Origin: Streptomonospora nanhaiensis
GTDB taxonomy: Bacteria; Actinomycetota; Actinomycetes; Streptosporangiales; Streptosporangiaceae
Reading direction: 5' to 3'
Length of the DNA: 64,000 nucleotides
Assembly (NCBI RefSeq): GCF_013410565.1
Contig: NZ_JACCFO010000001.1
Coordinates: 1,364,001-1,428,000, forward strand
Part shown: positions 33,164 to 42,520 of the stretch, piece after piece
How positions within the stretch are numbered: the first letter of the stretch is position 1
Layout: each line of letters begins with the position of its first letter
Program-made: the position numbers and the translations under genes
Notes under the pieces: model-generated
Told to the model about the DNA's origin: nothing
What the model saw: only the letters and a program-made list of their open reading frames with translations
The model's database searches: none

Positions 33164-34834
33164 ATGAGCAGGACAACCAAGGCGCCCAAGCTGCTGCGCG
33201 GCGCCGGAAACTACATCGACGACCGGTTCCACCTGGCCAAGAGCGGCGAGAAGCAGCTCCGCAAGGTCTTCCCGAACCACTGGTCGTTCATGCTGGGCGA
33301 GATCGCCCTGTACTCGTTCATCATCCTGCTCGTCACGGGCGTGTTCCTCACCCTGTGGTTCAAGCCGAGCATGGCGGAGATCGTCTACGACGGCTCCTAT
33401 GAGCGGATGCACGGCGTCGTGATGAGCGAGGCCTACGCCTCCACGCTCTACATCGACTTCGACGTCCGCGGCGGGTTCCTGGTCCGCCAGATCCACCACT
33501 GGGCCGCGCTGATCTTCCTCGGCTCGATGCTGATCCACATGCTGCGGGTGTTCTTCACCGGCGCGTTCCGCAAGCCGCGCGAGATCAACTGGCTGATCGG
33601 CATCGCGATCTTCGGTCTGGCCATGCTGGAGGGCCTGTTCGGGTACTCGCTGCCCGACGACCTGCCCTCGGGCATGGGCGTGCGCATCCTCCAGGGCGTC
33701 ATGCTGGCGTTCCCGATCGTGGGCACGTACCTGTCGATGTTCCTGTTCGGCGGGGAGTTCCCCGGCCAGGACATCATCCCGCGCCTGTACGTCTTCCACG
33801 TGCTGCTGATCCCGGCCATCCTGCTGGCGCTGATCGGTGCCCACTTCATGATCCTGTGGCACCAGAAGCACACGCAGTACCCGGGCAAGGGCCACACCGA
33901 GAAGAAGGTCGTCGGCGTCCCCATGCTGCCGGGCTTCGCGGTGAAGGCGGGCGGGTTCTTCTTCTTCGTCTTCGCCGTCACGGTGGGCCTGAGCGCCTTC
34001 GTCCAGATCAACCCGATCCACCTGTTCGGCCCGTTCACCCCGACCTCCATCACCTCCGGGCTCCAGCCCGACTGGTACATGGGCTTCATGGAGGGGTCGC
34101 TGCGGATCTTCCCGAACTGGTTCGACATCGACTTCGCCGGCTACTCCATCCCGACCGGTGTGCTCGTGCCGGGCCTGGTGATCCCGGGGATCCTCTTCGG
34201 CGGCATGGCCCTGTGGCCGTTCGTCGAGGCGTGGATCAGCGGCGACCGCCGCCACCACAACGTGGCCGACCGTCCGCGCAACGCCCCGGTGCGCACCGGT
34301 GTGGGCGTGGCCGGCATCGTGTTCTACGGGCTGCTGTGGCTGGCCGGGTCCAACGACATCATCTCCGAGACGTTCCAGGTGTCGCTGTACGGCACCACCT
34401 GGTTCTTCCGGATCGGGGTGATCGTCGGGCCGATCATCGGGTTCATGGTCGCCAAGCGGATCTGCCTGGGCCTCCAGCGCCGCGACCGCGAGCAGCTGGA
34501 GCACGGCTACGAGAGCGGCACCATCCAGCAGCTGCCCAGCGGCGAGTTCATCGAGGTCCACAAGGAGTCCACGGACGAGACCGTGCACGTGCTGCAGAGC
34601 AAGACCCCGGTCTCGCGGATCGACGTGGAGTCCCACGACGACAACGGCGTCGAGGCGCCGGCGTCGCGCGGCATGATGGGCCGCCTGCGCACGCGGCTGG
34701 CGGACTGGTACACGCGCGACAACGTCCCGTTCGAGGACGTCCAGCCGCACACCGGCCACCACCTGCACCACGGCGCCCACTACGACGAGTCGGCCGACGC
34801 GGACACCAAGCAGGAGGCCACCAGCGGCGCCTAG
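33164..34834 (+). CDS. qcrB: Cytochrome b subunit of bc1 complex
   Basis: A 556-residue cytochrome b with eight or nine membrane helices. Heme-ligand histidines are in RQIHHWAALIFLGSMLIHMLR and VFHVLLIPAILLALIGAHF; the quinol-site segment PDW is in GLQPDWYMG. A charged extension of about 120 residues (from LQRRDREQLEHG) reaches into the cytoplasm, as in other actinobacteria, and ends in a His-rich stretch (HTGHHLHHGAHYDE). It oxidises menaquinol and is the target of Q203-type inhibitors in mycobacteria. Last gene of the operon; a strong hairpin follows. Confidence 0.96.
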   Translation: MSRTTKAPKLLRGAGNYIDDRFHLAKSGEKQLRKVFPNHWSFMLGEIALYSFIILLVTGVFLTLWFKPSMAEIVYDGSYERMHGVVMSEAYASTLYIDFDVRGGFLVRQIHHWAALIFLGSMLIHMLRVFFTGAFRKPREINWLIGIAIFGLAMLEGLFGYSLPDDLPSGMGVRILQGVMLAFPIVGTYLSMFLFGGEFPGQDIIPRLYVFHVLLIPAILLALIGAHFMILWHQKHTQYPGKGHTEKKVVGVPMLPGFAVKAGGFFFFVFAVTVGLSAFVQINPIHLFGPFTPTSITSGLQPDWYMGFMEGSLRIFPNWFDIDFAGYSIPTGVLVPGLVIPGILFGGMALWPFVEAWISGDRRHHNVADRPRNAPVRTGVGVAGIVFYGLLWLAGSNDIISETFQVSLYGTTWFFRIGVIVGPIIGFMVAKRICLGLQRRDREQLEHGYESGTIQQLPSGEFIEVHKESTDETVHVLQSKTPVSRIDVESHDDNGVEAPASRGMMGRLRTRLADWYTRDNVPFEDVQPHTGHHLHHGAHYDESADADTKQEATSGA

Positions 34835-34855
34835 CCGTCCCGGTGACCTGAGCGG

Positions 34856-34896
34856 CGAAGGGCCCGGCACCCCGGAAGCGGGGGCCGGGCCCTTCG
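34856..34896. terminator. Operon terminator after qcrB
   Basis: CGAAGGGCCCGGC (34856-34868) pairs perfectly with GCCGGGCCCTTCG (34884-34896). The loop adds a CCCC/GGGG stem, giving almost full pairing. It begins 22 bases after the qcrB stop. Confidence 0.85.
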
Positions 34897-35405
34897 GCGT
34901 GTCCGGGGTAGGGACGCGGGCGGGGCGCGCGGCGGCCCGCGACCCGGGGGCGCCGGGGCGGAGGCGGCGCTCAGCCGCACGAGGACGGCCCCGCCCTCGC
35001 GGGGCGAGCCCGAACCCGCCCCAAGATCGCCGGCGGCCGCAGCGGCGACTGGAGCGCCCGGCGGCGGTGTCCCCGGCCACCGCCGAGCCCTCCGGTGAGC
35101 GTGCGCCCCTCCCCCTCCCCCGGCCGCCCGCGCCGCTTGCGCCCGGCGGGCGCGGCACCGCCGGAACGCGGGAGCGCCGGCCGGGGCCATGCCCGCCGCC
35201 GGCCCCCGGACACCCGTGCCGCCCGCCGCCCGGCGCCCCGCCCCCGGCCCACCGGGCGGCGGTGGCTTTAGGCCGCCGCCCGGCGCCTGCGGGCGCCTCG
35301 GGCCCGCGAACGCGGACGGGGCCGCGGAGCACGTGCTCCGCGGCCCCGTGGCCGGTGTGGCGCCTTCCGGCCGGCCCTGACCGGGCGGCCCCTGGCGGAG
35401 AAGCC
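34897..35405. other. Gap between convergent qcrB and L,D-transpeptidase
   Basis: A 509-base stretch with no supported gene. Very GC-rich, few distinct features except the perfect palindrome at 35316-35349. Confidence 0.5.
35316..35349. terminator. 34 bp perfect palindrome
   Basis: The left half ACGGGGCCGCGGAGCAC is the exact reverse complement of the right half, with no spacer; the centre reads CACGTG. It lies 57 bases beyond the stop of the L,D-transpeptidase gene and is most simply a terminator. Confidence 0.6.
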
Positions 35406-36740
35406 CTAGTCGGCCTGCTCCTGCTCGCCGTGGACGTCGCCCGGCGTGCCCTTGCCGTCGGTGGTGTCGGGCTCGCCGGTGGCGCTGTTGGCCAGCCAGT
35501 CCTCCCAGGAGCGCTGCCAGTAGCCCCAGCCGTTGTCGACCTCGAGCTGGCGGTCGGTGCCCGTCACGATGAACGGGTCGCCCATCAGCGACTCCTCGTA
35601 GAACCACTTGGCGTCGGCCGTGCTCATGTTGGTGCAGCCGTGGCTGGCGTTGGCCTCGCCGAGCTGGCCGTTCCACGGGGCGGCGTGGGTGAACTCTCCG
35701 CTGTTGGAGAAGCGGACCGCGTAGTTCACGTCCAGCTTGTAGCCCTCGGGGCTGTCGACCGGGATGCCCATGGTCGAGGAGTCCATGACCAGGTGCTCGT
35801 ACTTCTCCATGGTCAGGTGGATGCCGCTGGTGGTGGTGTACTGCCGGGTGTCGCCGCGGCCGTTGCTGATCGGGAACGTCTTCACGGTCTCGCCGTCGCG
35901 CTCCACGGTCATGGTGTGGGCGTCGTCGTCGACCGTGGTGATCTGCTCGCGGCCCACCTCGAAGTTGATCTGGTGGTTCTCGATGCCGTAGACGCCCTCG
36001 GCGGCCTCGACGCCCGCCAGGTGCAGGTCGACCGTGACCGACTGGTTGGGCTCCCAGTACTCCTCGGGCCGGAAGACCGCCATCTGGTCGCCGAACCAGT
36101 TCCAGGCGCCCTGCACCGGCTGCTCGGAGGTGACCTCCATGGAGTTCTCGACCTGCTCCTTGTTCTCCACCGGCAGGTCGAAGTTGATGATGACGGGCAT
36201 GCCCACGCCGACCGTCTGGCCGCTGGTGGGGAAGTTCGACTGCAGCTCCAGCCGCTTGCCCTCGACCGCCTCCAGCGTGCTGAACTGGCTGACGACCTCG
36301 GCCTCCTCGCCGTCGCTGTTCTCGGCGGTGGCGGTGACGGTGACCTCGGCGCCCGGGGTGAGGTTCCAGTCGCTGACCCAGGTGGTCTTGTCCTCGTTGA
36401 AGGTGCCGGTCATGGCGCCGAGGGCGGCCCCGCCCGAAGGGCCGGCCGAGGGGGACTCGGCCGGGGCGTTCTGGGCGTCGGCGGCGCCGCCGGTCTGCTC
36501 CACCCGGACGTCGGTGATGGTGGCGTCGGCGGCCTCGACGGTGATGGGGGAGTTCGGGGCGACCTCGGTGGCGCCGTCCTCGGGGCTGATGGTGACCTCG
36601 ACCGCCGGTCCGCCGCCCTCTCCCCCGGTGGACTCCGCGCCGCTGTCGGCTCCCGTGCAGCCGGCGGCCAGGACGAGCAGCAGCCCGGCCAAGCCGGCGC
36701 CCGCGCCTCGAACCGCCGTTGGGAATGCGCTGCCCTTCAC
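35406..36740 (-). CDS. L,D-transpeptidase lipoprotein
   Basis: A 444-residue cell-wall enzyme that makes 3-3 peptidoglycan cross-links. A lipoprotein signal ends in the lipobox LAAGC (Cys about residue 28), so it is lipid-anchored outside the membrane. A Ser/Gly linker and immunoglobulin-like domains follow (about 45-270, as in LdtMt2). The YkuD catalytic domain spans about 275-405, with the catalytic Cys in ASHGCTNMS and a conserved His in SGIHLTM. The tail (after WLANSATGE) is acidic. GTG 36740 has GGAGG nine bases upstream. It sits between the two respiratory operons with no evident functional link. Confidence 0.93.
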   Translation of the reverse strand: MKGSAFPTAVRGAGAGLAGLLLVLAAGCTGADSGAESTGGEGGGPAVEVTISPEDGATEVAPNSPITVEAADATITDVRVEQTGGAADAQNAPAESPSAGPSGGAALGAMTGTFNEDKTTWVSDWNLTPGAEVTVTATAENSDGEEAEVVSQFSTLEAVEGKRLELQSNFPTSGQTVGVGMPVIINFDLPVENKEQVENSMEVTSEQPVQGAWNWFGDQMAVFRPEEYWEPNQSVTVDLHLAGVEAAEGVYGIENHQINFEVGREQITTVDDDAHTMTVERDGETVKTFPISNGRGDTRQYTTTSGIHLTMEKYEHLVMDSSTMGIPVDSPEGYKLDVNYAVRFSNSGEFTHAAPWNGQLGEANASHGCTNMSTADAKWFYEESLMGDPFIVTGTDRQLEVDNGWGYWQRSWEDWLANSATGEPDTTDGKGTPGDVHGEQEQAD

Positions 36741-36978
36741 CGTGCGACCTCCAGTGTCCGGATTGCCCGCGATTTACCGCGTCTCTACCCAGTATGGACG
36801 CACCGCGAGGCGGAGAAGTTTGAGACCTGTGGGATGAATTGGGGCGGCCGGGGCCCCAGGCCCGGAATGCCGTACCCCGAACGGGTATCGGCCGCCCAAA
36901 AGAGAATACCCCGGCGGATGGTCGATCTCGTCGGAAATCGCCGTCCGCCGGGGTGCTCGGGGCCACTGCGGACCCCCG

Positions 36979-37008
36979 GGGCGGCGCGGGCCCGGGCCCG
37001 CGCCGCCC
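36979..37008. terminator. 30 bp perfect palindrome after ctaF
   Basis: GGGCGGCGCGGGCCC is directly followed by its reverse complement, 21 bases past the ctaF stop. It closes the ctaC-ctaD-ctaF operon. A second, weaker hairpin with 10-base arms (CCCCGGCGGA/TCCGCCGGGG) is at 36909-36953. Confidence 0.75.
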
Positions 37009-37029
37009 TGTGCGGCTCGCGCTGTCGGG

Positions 37030-37455
37030 CTAGTGCTGGAACTCGCCGCGGTAGTACTCGAAGACCCAGCCGATGGCGGTCAGGATCACCGCGAACGCGC
37101 CGATGAAGACCATCCACCAGCCGATCGTGACGCCCACGGCCATGAACGCCACCGACAGGGCCACGAACAGCGGCCACCAGCTGTGCGGGCTGAAGAACCC
37201 GTACTCGCCGGAGTTCTCGGCGATCTCGCCGTCCAGCCGCTCCTCGGGCGGCAGCCCGTGGTAGCGCTCGCTGCGCCGGGCCGACTGCCACAGCCAGAAC
37301 CCGACCATCCAGCCGAAGCCGATGGAGACCACCAGGGCGACGGTCCCGGTCCACTCCACGTAGCCCTCGGCCATCCACGACCAGTAGGCGTAGACGGCCG
37401 CGACCAGCCCGAAGAAGGTCGAGACGCCCATGAACAGGTATGCCTGCATCTTCAT
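37030..37455 (-). CDS. ctaF: Cytochrome c oxidase subunit IV
   Basis: A 141-residue actinobacterial oxidase subunit IV with four membrane helices (about 5-25, 35-57, 92-110, 113-133). The segment HGLPPEERLDGEIAENSGE between helices 2 and 3 is typical of the family. It is needed for aa3 oxidase assembly and contacts the bcc complex. The ATG at 37455 begins 16 bases after ctaD; a second ATG two codons later is possible. Last gene of the ctaC-ctaD-ctaF unit. Confidence 0.93.
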   Translation of the reverse strand: MKMQAYLFMGVSTFFGLVAAVYAYWSWMAEGYVEWTGTVALVVSIGFGWMVGFWLWQSARRSERYHGLPPEERLDGEIAENSGEYGFFSPHSWWPLFVALSVAFMAVGVTIGWWMVFIGAFAVILTAIGWVFEYYRGEFQH

Positions 37456-37471
37456 GTCAGTACTCGCTTTG

Positions 37472-39148
37472 CTACTTCAGGCCCGCGGAGGCCGGCGCGG
37501 CCGATCCGGGTGCGGCGGCGTGCGGGTGGTGCAGGTCGAACGCCGGACGCTCGGAGCGGATGCGCGGCAGCGACGTGAAGTTGTGCCGCGGCGGCGGGCA
37601 GGAGGTCGCCCACTCCAGCGAGCAGCCGTACTCCCACGGGTCGTCCACGGTCACCTTGGGCGCGTTGCGGGCGGTGACCCACATGTTCCAGAAGAAGATC
37701 AGCGTGGAGGCGCCCAGCACGAACGAGGCGATGGAGGACACCATGTTGAGCTCGGTGAACCCGTCGCTGGGCAGGTAGTCGGCGTAGCGGCGCGGGAAGC
37801 CCTCGGCGCCCAGCCAGTGCTGGACCAGGAAGGTCCCGTGGAACCCGAAGAACAGGAACCAGAAGTGCCACTTGCCCAGGGCCTCGTTGAGCATCTTGCC
37901 GGTGAACTTGGGCCACCAGTAGTAGAAGCCCGCGAACATCGCGAACACCACGGTGCCGAACACCACGTAGTGGAAGTGGGCCACCACGAAGTAGGAGTCG
38001 GTCACGTGGAAGTCCAGCGGCGGGGAGGCCAGGATGACACCGGTCAGGCCGCCGAACAGGAACGTCACCAGGAACCCGATGGTGAACAGCATCGGCGTGG
38101 CGAACACGAGCTGGCCGCGCCACATGGTGCCGATCCAGTTGAAGAACTTCACCCCGGTGGGCACCGCGATGAGGAACGTCATGAACGAGAAGAACGGCAG
38201 CAGCACCGCGCCGGTGGGGAACATGTGGTGCGCCCACACCGTCACCGACAGGCCGGCGATGGCGATGGTCGCGCCCACCAGGCTCTTGTAGCCGAAGATC
38301 GGCTTGCGGCTGAACACCGGAAGGATCTCGGTCGCGATGCCGAAGAACGGCAGCGCGATGATGTAGACCTCCGGGTGGCCGAAGAACCAGAACAGGTGCT
38401 GCCACAGGATGGCGCCGCCGTGCTCGGCGTCGTAGACGTGCGTACCGATCATCCGGTCGGCGCCCAGCGCGATCAGGGCCGCGGTCAGGACCGGGAAGGC
38501 GATGAGCACCAGCACGCTGGTCAGCATCGCGTTCCAGGTGAAGATCGGCATGCGGAACATCGTCATGCCCGGCGCGCGCATGCACAGGCCGGTGGTGATG
38601 AAGTTGACCGCACCCAGGATCGTGCCCAGACCGCTGACGGCCAGGCCCATGATCCACAGGTCGCCGCCCAGGCCGGGCGAGCGCACGGCGTCCGACAGCG
38701 GGGTGTAGGCGAACCAGCCGAAGCTGGCCGCGCCGCCGGGGGTGAGGAACCCGCCCACGGCGATGAGGCTGCCGAACAGGTACAGGTAGTAGCCGAACAG
38801 GTTGATGCGGGGGAACGCCACGTCGGGCGCGCCGATCTGCAGCGGCATGATGATGTTGGCGAACCCGACGAACAGCGGGGTCGCGAACATCAGCAGCATG
38901 ATCGTGCCGTGCATCGTGAACAGCTGGTTGAACTGCTCGTTGGTCACGACCTGCAGGCCGGGCCACAGCAGCTCGGCGCGCATGACCAGCGCGAGGATGC
39001 CGCCGAAGATGAAGAAGAGGAACGAGGTGATCAGGTACATGTACCCGATGACCTTGTGGTCGGTCGACGTCAGCCAGCTGACGATGATGGAGCCCTTGCG
39101 GGTGGGGGCGGGGGCCGCCTCCGCGCGTGGCTGTGTTGCGGTCGCCAT
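37472..39148 (-). CDS. ctaD: Cytochrome c oxidase subunit I
   Basis: A 558-residue catalytic subunit of the aa3-type oxidase with twelve membrane helices. It binds heme a, heme a3 and CuB, reduces O2 to water and pumps protons. Ligand histidines are seen in [10 protein letters not shown] (heme a), [15 protein letters not shown] (CuB and the Tyr cross-link), VWAHHMF (CuB pair) and [11 protein letters not shown] (hemes). The ATG at 39148 shares one base with the ctaC stop (TAATG), and GGAGG lies upstream. Full length for the family. Confidence 0.97.
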   Translation of the reverse strand: MATATQPRAEAAPAPTRKGSIIVSWLTSTDHKVIGYMYLITSFLFFIFGGILALVMRAELLWPGLQVVTNEQFNQLFTMHGTIMLLMFATPLFVGFANIIMPLQIGAPDVAFPRINLFGYYLYLFGSLIAVGGFLTPGGAASFGWFAYTPLSDAVRSPGLGGDLWIMGLAVSGLGTILGAVNFITTGLCMRAPGMTMFRMPIFTWNAMLTSVLVLIAFPVLTAALIALGADRMIGTHVYDAEHGGAILWQHLFWFFGHPEVYIIALPFFGIATEILPVFSRKPIFGYKSLVGATIAIAGLSVTVWAHHMFPTGAVLLPFFSFMTFLIAVPTGVKFFNWIGTMWRGQLVFATPMLFTIGFLVTFLFGGLTGVILASPPLDFHVTDSYFVVAHFHYVVFGTVVFAMFAGFYYWWPKFTGKMLNEALGKWHFWFLFFGFHGTFLVQHWLGAEGFPRRYADYLPSDGFTELNMVSSIASFVLGASTLIFFWNMWVTARNAPKVTVDDPWEYGCSLEWATSCPPPRHNFTSLPRIRSERPAFDLHHPHAAAPGSAAPASAGLK

Positions 39149-40143
39149 TACTGGCCTGCCTCCTCCTCGGCCGACGCCGAAGGCTCGGGCGTCTCGGTGG
39201 ACTCGTCGCGGGCCACGTCGTCGCCCGACCCCTCCTGGTCCCCGGTGCCGGGGCCCTCGATGGCGGTGCCGGTGTCCTCGCCGCGCGGCTCCAGCTCCTC
39301 GCCGGACTCCAGCTGCTGCTGCTCGTCGGCGGCGGCCTGGCGCTGCTCCTCGACCCAGCGGTCGTAGTCGTCGGGCTCCATGACCTCGACGGTGAACAGC
39401 ATGCGGGAGTGGTCGACACCGCACAGCTCGGCGCAGCGGCCGGCGTAGGTGCCCGCGGTGCCCTCCTGGACCTTGACCTGGAACTCGTTGTCCTGGCCGG
39501 GGATGATGTCCATCTTGAAGGCGAAGGCCGGGATCCAGAAGGAGTGGATCACGTCGGGCGAGGTGAGGTCGAAGTGCACGACGTCGCCCTCGCGCAGCAC
39601 CAGCGTGGGCTGGTGCTGGGGGGTGCCCGCGACCGAGAACTCGGTCTGGGGCTCGGTGCCCTGCTCCTCGGCGTCGACACGCGACTGGTCGAGGTAGTTG
39701 AACTGCCAGCTCCACTGGAAGCCGACGACCTCGATGTTGGTGTCGGCCGGCTCCTCGGTGTCGAGCAGGACCGTCTGGTCGCGCGCGGTGAAGTAGAACA
39801 GGACCGCGATGATGACGATCGGCAGGACGGTGTACAGGGCCTCGATGGGCATGTTGTAGCGCACCTGCGGCGGAAGCTGCTCGGAGCGCTTGCGGTGGAA
39901 GATGACCGTCCAGACGATCAGTCCCCACACCAGGATGCCGACCGCGAACGCCGCCACCCACGAGCCCTGCCAGAGCGTGAGGACACGCTGGCCCTGTTCG
40001 GTGATCGGCTCCGGCACGCCCAAACGAGTGAACTCGTTCGACGCGCAGCCGGTCGCGGCCAGGCCCAGCGCGGCGAGCGCGGCGCCGCGTGGTGCCCATC
40101 GGCGCAGCGCGGGGCGCCGATTCCTATGGCGGGTCGGACTCAC
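39148..40143 (-). CDS. ctaC: Cytochrome c oxidase subunit II
   Basis: A 331-residue subunit II. A lipoprotein-like signal ends in LAATGCAS, two membrane helices follow (about 60-80 and 100-122), then the cupredoxin domain with the CuA site: His in VIHSFWIP and the cluster [12 protein letters not shown]. It takes electrons from QcrC. After the domain an unusual tail of about 65 residues, rich in Glu, Gln, Asp and Ser, is predicted to be disordered outside the cell. GTG 40143 was chosen because GGGAAGG precedes it; the longer frame to 40218 adds promoter DNA. First gene of ctaC-ctaD-ctaF. Confidence 0.95.
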   Translation of the reverse strand: MSPTRHRNRRPALRRWAPRGAALAALGLAATGCASNEFTRLGVPEPITEQGQRVLTLWQGSWVAAFAVGILVWGLIVWTVIFHRKRSEQLPPQVRYNMPIEALYTVLPIVIIAVLFYFTARDQTVLLDTEEPADTNIEVVGFQWSWQFNYLDQSRVDAEEQGTEPQTEFSVAGTPQHQPTLVLREGDVVHFDLTSPDVIHSFWIPAFAFKMDIIPGQDNEFQVKVQEGTAGTYAGRCAELCGVDHSRMLFTVEVMEPDDYDRWVEEQRQAAADEQQQLESGEELEPRGEDTGTAIEGPGTGDQEGSGDDVARDESTETPEPSASAEEEAGQ

Positions 40144-40548
40144 GGATTGCCTTCCCAGCGGTGATGCCCGCGGTCGTCGCGCGGGCGGTGGTATTCCAAA
40201 GCTTTTCGGGGGAAACACTAGCGCGATCAGCCCGCAGGGCAGTCCAGGGGCATGCCTGACCAGCGTGTTGACCGGGGTGCCCGGCGGGCTTCCGGCCGGA
40301 CACGCGCTGGGGCCTCCGTACCGCGCCCGGGGCGCGGTGCGGACGCCTGCGGCGATCCGGGGCGGATCGGCGTGTTCGCCCGGCCCGCCGGCGGGGTCGC
40401 CTCCGGCTGCCTCGGGTGCCGGCGCGGCCCTCGCAAGCGGGCTAAGGCGAGAGTACCGCTGGTTTCACGCGTCCCTTAACCGGGTGCCACTTAGCCGGCG
40501 ACTTGGGTAAAGAATGGGATACGAGCAGGCGTCGAGGGGAGAGCGCAG
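40144..40548. other. Divergent promoter region ctaC / tusA
   Basis: A 405-base gap. Near ctaC the less GC-rich words CCAAAGCTTTTCGG (40196-40209) suggest a leftward promoter. On the right, GGGTAAAGAATGGGATACG (40505-40523) is a likely rightward promoter for tusA. The middle is GC-rich without repeats I can define. Confidence 0.45.
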
Positions 40549-40785
40549 GTGTCGGACCAGCCGTTGGTGACCGTGGAGGCGATCGGCCGCAAGTGCCCGA
40601 TCCCCATCATCATGCTGGCCGGGCGGATCCGGGAGGTGCCCATCGGCTCGGTCATCGCCGTCACGGCCGACGACCCCGCCGCGCGGACGGACATCCCCTC
40701 GTGGTGCCGGATGAAGATGCAGGAGTTCGTGGCCGAGGTCCCGCTGAGCCGGGGCAGCGCGTTCCACATCCGCCGCATGTACTAG
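40549..40785 (+). CDS. TusA/SirA-like sulfur carrier protein
   Basis: A 78-residue protein with the TusA fold. The sulfur-carrying cysteine is in GRKCPIPIIML at residue 14, in the CPxP context typical of the family. TusA-like proteins move persulfide sulfur between enzymes for tRNA thiolation, molybdenum cofactor or other sulfur uses. The second cysteine (PSWCRMKM) is an extra. GTG 40549 follows GGGGAGAG. Convergent with rpsD; a shared hairpin lies between. The neighbouring oxidase genes give no direct hint of partner. Confidence 0.88.
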   Translation: MSDQPLVTVEAIGRKCPIPIIMLAGRIREVPIGSVIAVTADDPAARTDIPSWCRMKMQEFVAEVPLSRGSAFHIRRMY

Positions 40786-40823
40786 CCCGCCCGGGCCGCG
40801 CGCGGGCGGGCCCGCGGAGCACA

Positions 40824-40859
40824 GCGGGCCGTGCGCCCCCGAGGGGTCGCACGGCCCGC
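40824..40859. terminator. Bidirectional terminator tusA / rpsD
   Basis: GCGGGCCGTGCG (40824-40835) and CGCACGGCCCGC (40848-40859) pair perfectly around a 12-base loop between two convergent stop codons. Confidence 0.75.
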
Positions 40860-40876
40860 GCGCGTGTCAGCGGGGA

Positions 40877-41488
40877 CTAGCGCGCGTAGTACTCCACGAC
40901 GAGCTGCTCGTCGAAGGGCACCGGCACCTGCTCGCGCTTGGGGCGGTCGACGACCGCGACGCGCAGGTCCTTGTGGCTGACGGCGAGGTAGCCGGCGATC
41001 TTGTCGTCGGCGTGCACGCCCTCGGCGGCCTCCACGAACGGCACCATCTGCCGGGACTTCTCCCGGACGGCGATGACCTGACCCGGCTTCACCAGGTAGG
41101 AGGGGATGTCGACCTTCTTGCCGTCCACGGTGATGTGGCCGTGGTTGATGTACTGGCGGGCCGCGTAGATCGACGGCGCCAGGCCGGCGCGCAGCACGAC
41201 CGAGACGAGCCGCAGCTCCAGCTCGGCGATCAGCTCCTCACCGGTACGGCCGGGCCGCTTCTTGGCGTTCTCGTAGGCGCGGGCCAGCTGCTTCTCGGAA
41301 AGGTCGTAGTACCAGCGCAGGCGCTGCTTCTCGGCCTGGCGCACCGCGTAGTCGCTGCTGGAGCGCCGAACTCGGCGGCCGTGCTCACCCGGGGGGTAGG
41401 GCCGCTTCTCGAAGTAGCTGACCGCCTTACGGGTCAGCGGGATACCCGCGCGCCGGGACAACCGCACCTTAGGTCCGGTGTAGCGCAT
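40877..41488 (-). CDS. rpsD: 30S ribosomal protein S4
   Basis: A 203-residue S4, which binds 16S rRNA early in small-subunit assembly. The N-terminus has YFEKRPYPPGEHGRRVRRSSSDY, and the S4 RNA-binding domain is at LAPSIYAARQYINHGHITVDG. The C-terminal FDEQLVVEYYAR is typical. There are no cysteines, so it is the zinc-free form. It lies outside the main ribosomal operon, as in Streptomyces. ATG 41488 has GGAGG six bases upstream. An iron-box-like palindrome lies about 42 bases upstream of its start, closer to the divergent gene. Confidence 0.96.
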   Translation of the reverse strand: MRYTGPKVRLSRRAGIPLTRKAVSYFEKRPYPPGEHGRRVRRSSSDYAVRQAEKQRLRWYYDLSEKQLARAYENAKKRPGRTGEELIAELELRLVSVVLRAGLAPSIYAARQYINHGHITVDGKKVDIPSYLVKPGQVIAVREKSRQMVPFVEAAEGVHADDKIAGYLAVSHKDLRVAVVDRPKREQVPVPFDEQLVVEYYAR

Positions 41489-41529
41489 TAACGTCCTCCG
41501 TCTATGTGTCTCTTGCGAAAACGGGAATC

Positions 41530-41548
41530 CTAGGTAAGGCTTGCCTAA
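41530..41548. promoter_or_regulatory. Iron box (IdeR/DmdR-type)
   Basis: CTAGGTAAGGCTTGCCTAA matches the 19-base DtxR-family consensus TTAGGTTAGGCTAACCTAA at 15 positions and is itself largely palindromic. It ends 14 bases before the ATG of the DUF2470 gene, so binding of the iron-loaded repressor would block its expression. It also lies upstream of divergent rpsD. Confidence 0.7.
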
Positions 41549-41562
41549 GTCTAGGAGGTGTC

Positions 41563-42414
41563 ATGCGACAGCCCTGCCCGTCCGCGATCGAACGGGTCCG
41601 TTCCCTTGCCGCCACGGCGACCCCCACCATGGCGACGTTGGCTGACTATCCCGACACGCGTTTCAGCGTGCGCGGGGCGGTCGATCACGCCGGCCGCGTG
41701 CTCCTGTGGGTCGCGGCCGACCACCCGTTGCGCGAGGCGCTGCGGGAGGGGCGGCAGGGTGACACCGGACCGATGGTCGGGGTCGAACTGTCCGCGCTGC
41801 GGCGTGTGGGTCGCACCCCTACTGTACGCGCTCGGCTGTGGTGCCAGGGCAGGGCGGGTGCGGTGCCGGCCCGCGAGCGGCGCGGGGCGGCCCTGGCGGT
41901 GTGGGAGCGCGACCCCGACGAGGAGCTGCTGGCGGCGCTGGGCCCCTCCCCCGCCGGTCCCGCTCCGCTGCTGGTCAGGGTGGCTCCGGCGACCGTGCTC
42001 TACCACACCTACGACGCCATGGGCGTGGTCGAGGGGCCGGCCTACCTGGCCGCGCGGGCCGATCCGCTGGTCGGCCCGGCCGAGGACATCCTGGCCCGGG
42101 TCAACGACCGCTACCGCGACGAACTGGCCGCCGCCGCGGCCGCCCTGCCGGGTGCGCCGCGCGGCGCGGCGTGGCTGTGGGAGCTGGACTCCCGCGGTGC
42201 CACCGTGTGGGTGAACCCGGTCTCGGGCGCCGACCCGGTGCTGGTGCGGGTGCCCTGGAGCGCGCCGGCGAGCGCGCCCTGCCAGCTGGAGCGGGCGGTG
42301 TTCGACTTCCTGGCCGGCGGCGGCGAGCGCGCGGCGGCGGCCCCGGCCGAGGCGGCCGCGCCCGCGGAGCCTCCTGCGGCGCGGCGCGGCTGCCGCCGGC
42401 GCCCGCGCGGCTGA
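41563..42414 (+). CDS. Iron-regulated DUF2470 (HugZ-like) protein
   Basis: A 283-residue protein related to the pyridoxamine-phosphate-oxidase/HugZ heme-utilisation group. The N-terminal 150 residues have FMN-barrel-like strands (TRFSVRGAVDHAGRVLLWVA). The DUF2470 domain follows (ILARVNDRYRDELAAAAA, AWLWELDSRGATVWV, CQLERAVFDFL). The last 30 residues are Ala/Pro- and then Arg/Cys-rich. HugZ-type enzymes degrade heme for iron, but the catalytic His of that domain is not evident, so activity is uncertain. ATG 41563 follows AGGAGG by 4 bases. An iron box just upstream implies expression when iron is scarce. Confidence 0.75.
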   Translation: MRQPCPSAIERVRSLAATATPTMATLADYPDTRFSVRGAVDHAGRVLLWVAADHPLREALREGRQGDTGPMVGVELSALRRVGRTPTVRARLWCQGRAGAVPARERRGAALAVWERDPDEELLAALGPSPAGPAPLLVRVAPATVLYHTYDAMGVVEGPAYLAARADPLVGPAEDILARVNDRYRDELAAAAAALPGAPRGAAWLWELDSRGATVWVNPVSGADPVLVRVPWSAPASAPCQLERAVFDFLAGGGERAAAAPAEAAAPAEPPAARRGCRRRPRG

Positions 42415-42520
42415 GCGGGGGCAGGCGGGTTCGGGAGAACGCGGGCGGACGGCGGCGCGGGGGTCGGGGGCGTTCGGGGCCGGGAGTCCCGCCCGCCGAG
42501 GCCGGAGCGCGCACGCCGAA

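Noticed and set aside
32006-35332. 1108-residue open frame antisense to qcrA-qcrB
   Set aside because: It mirrors the complement of strongly conserved respiratory genes, has no recognisable domain and reflects the GC bias of third codon positions. The same holds for long antisense frames over ctaD, pepA, lpdA and glnA.
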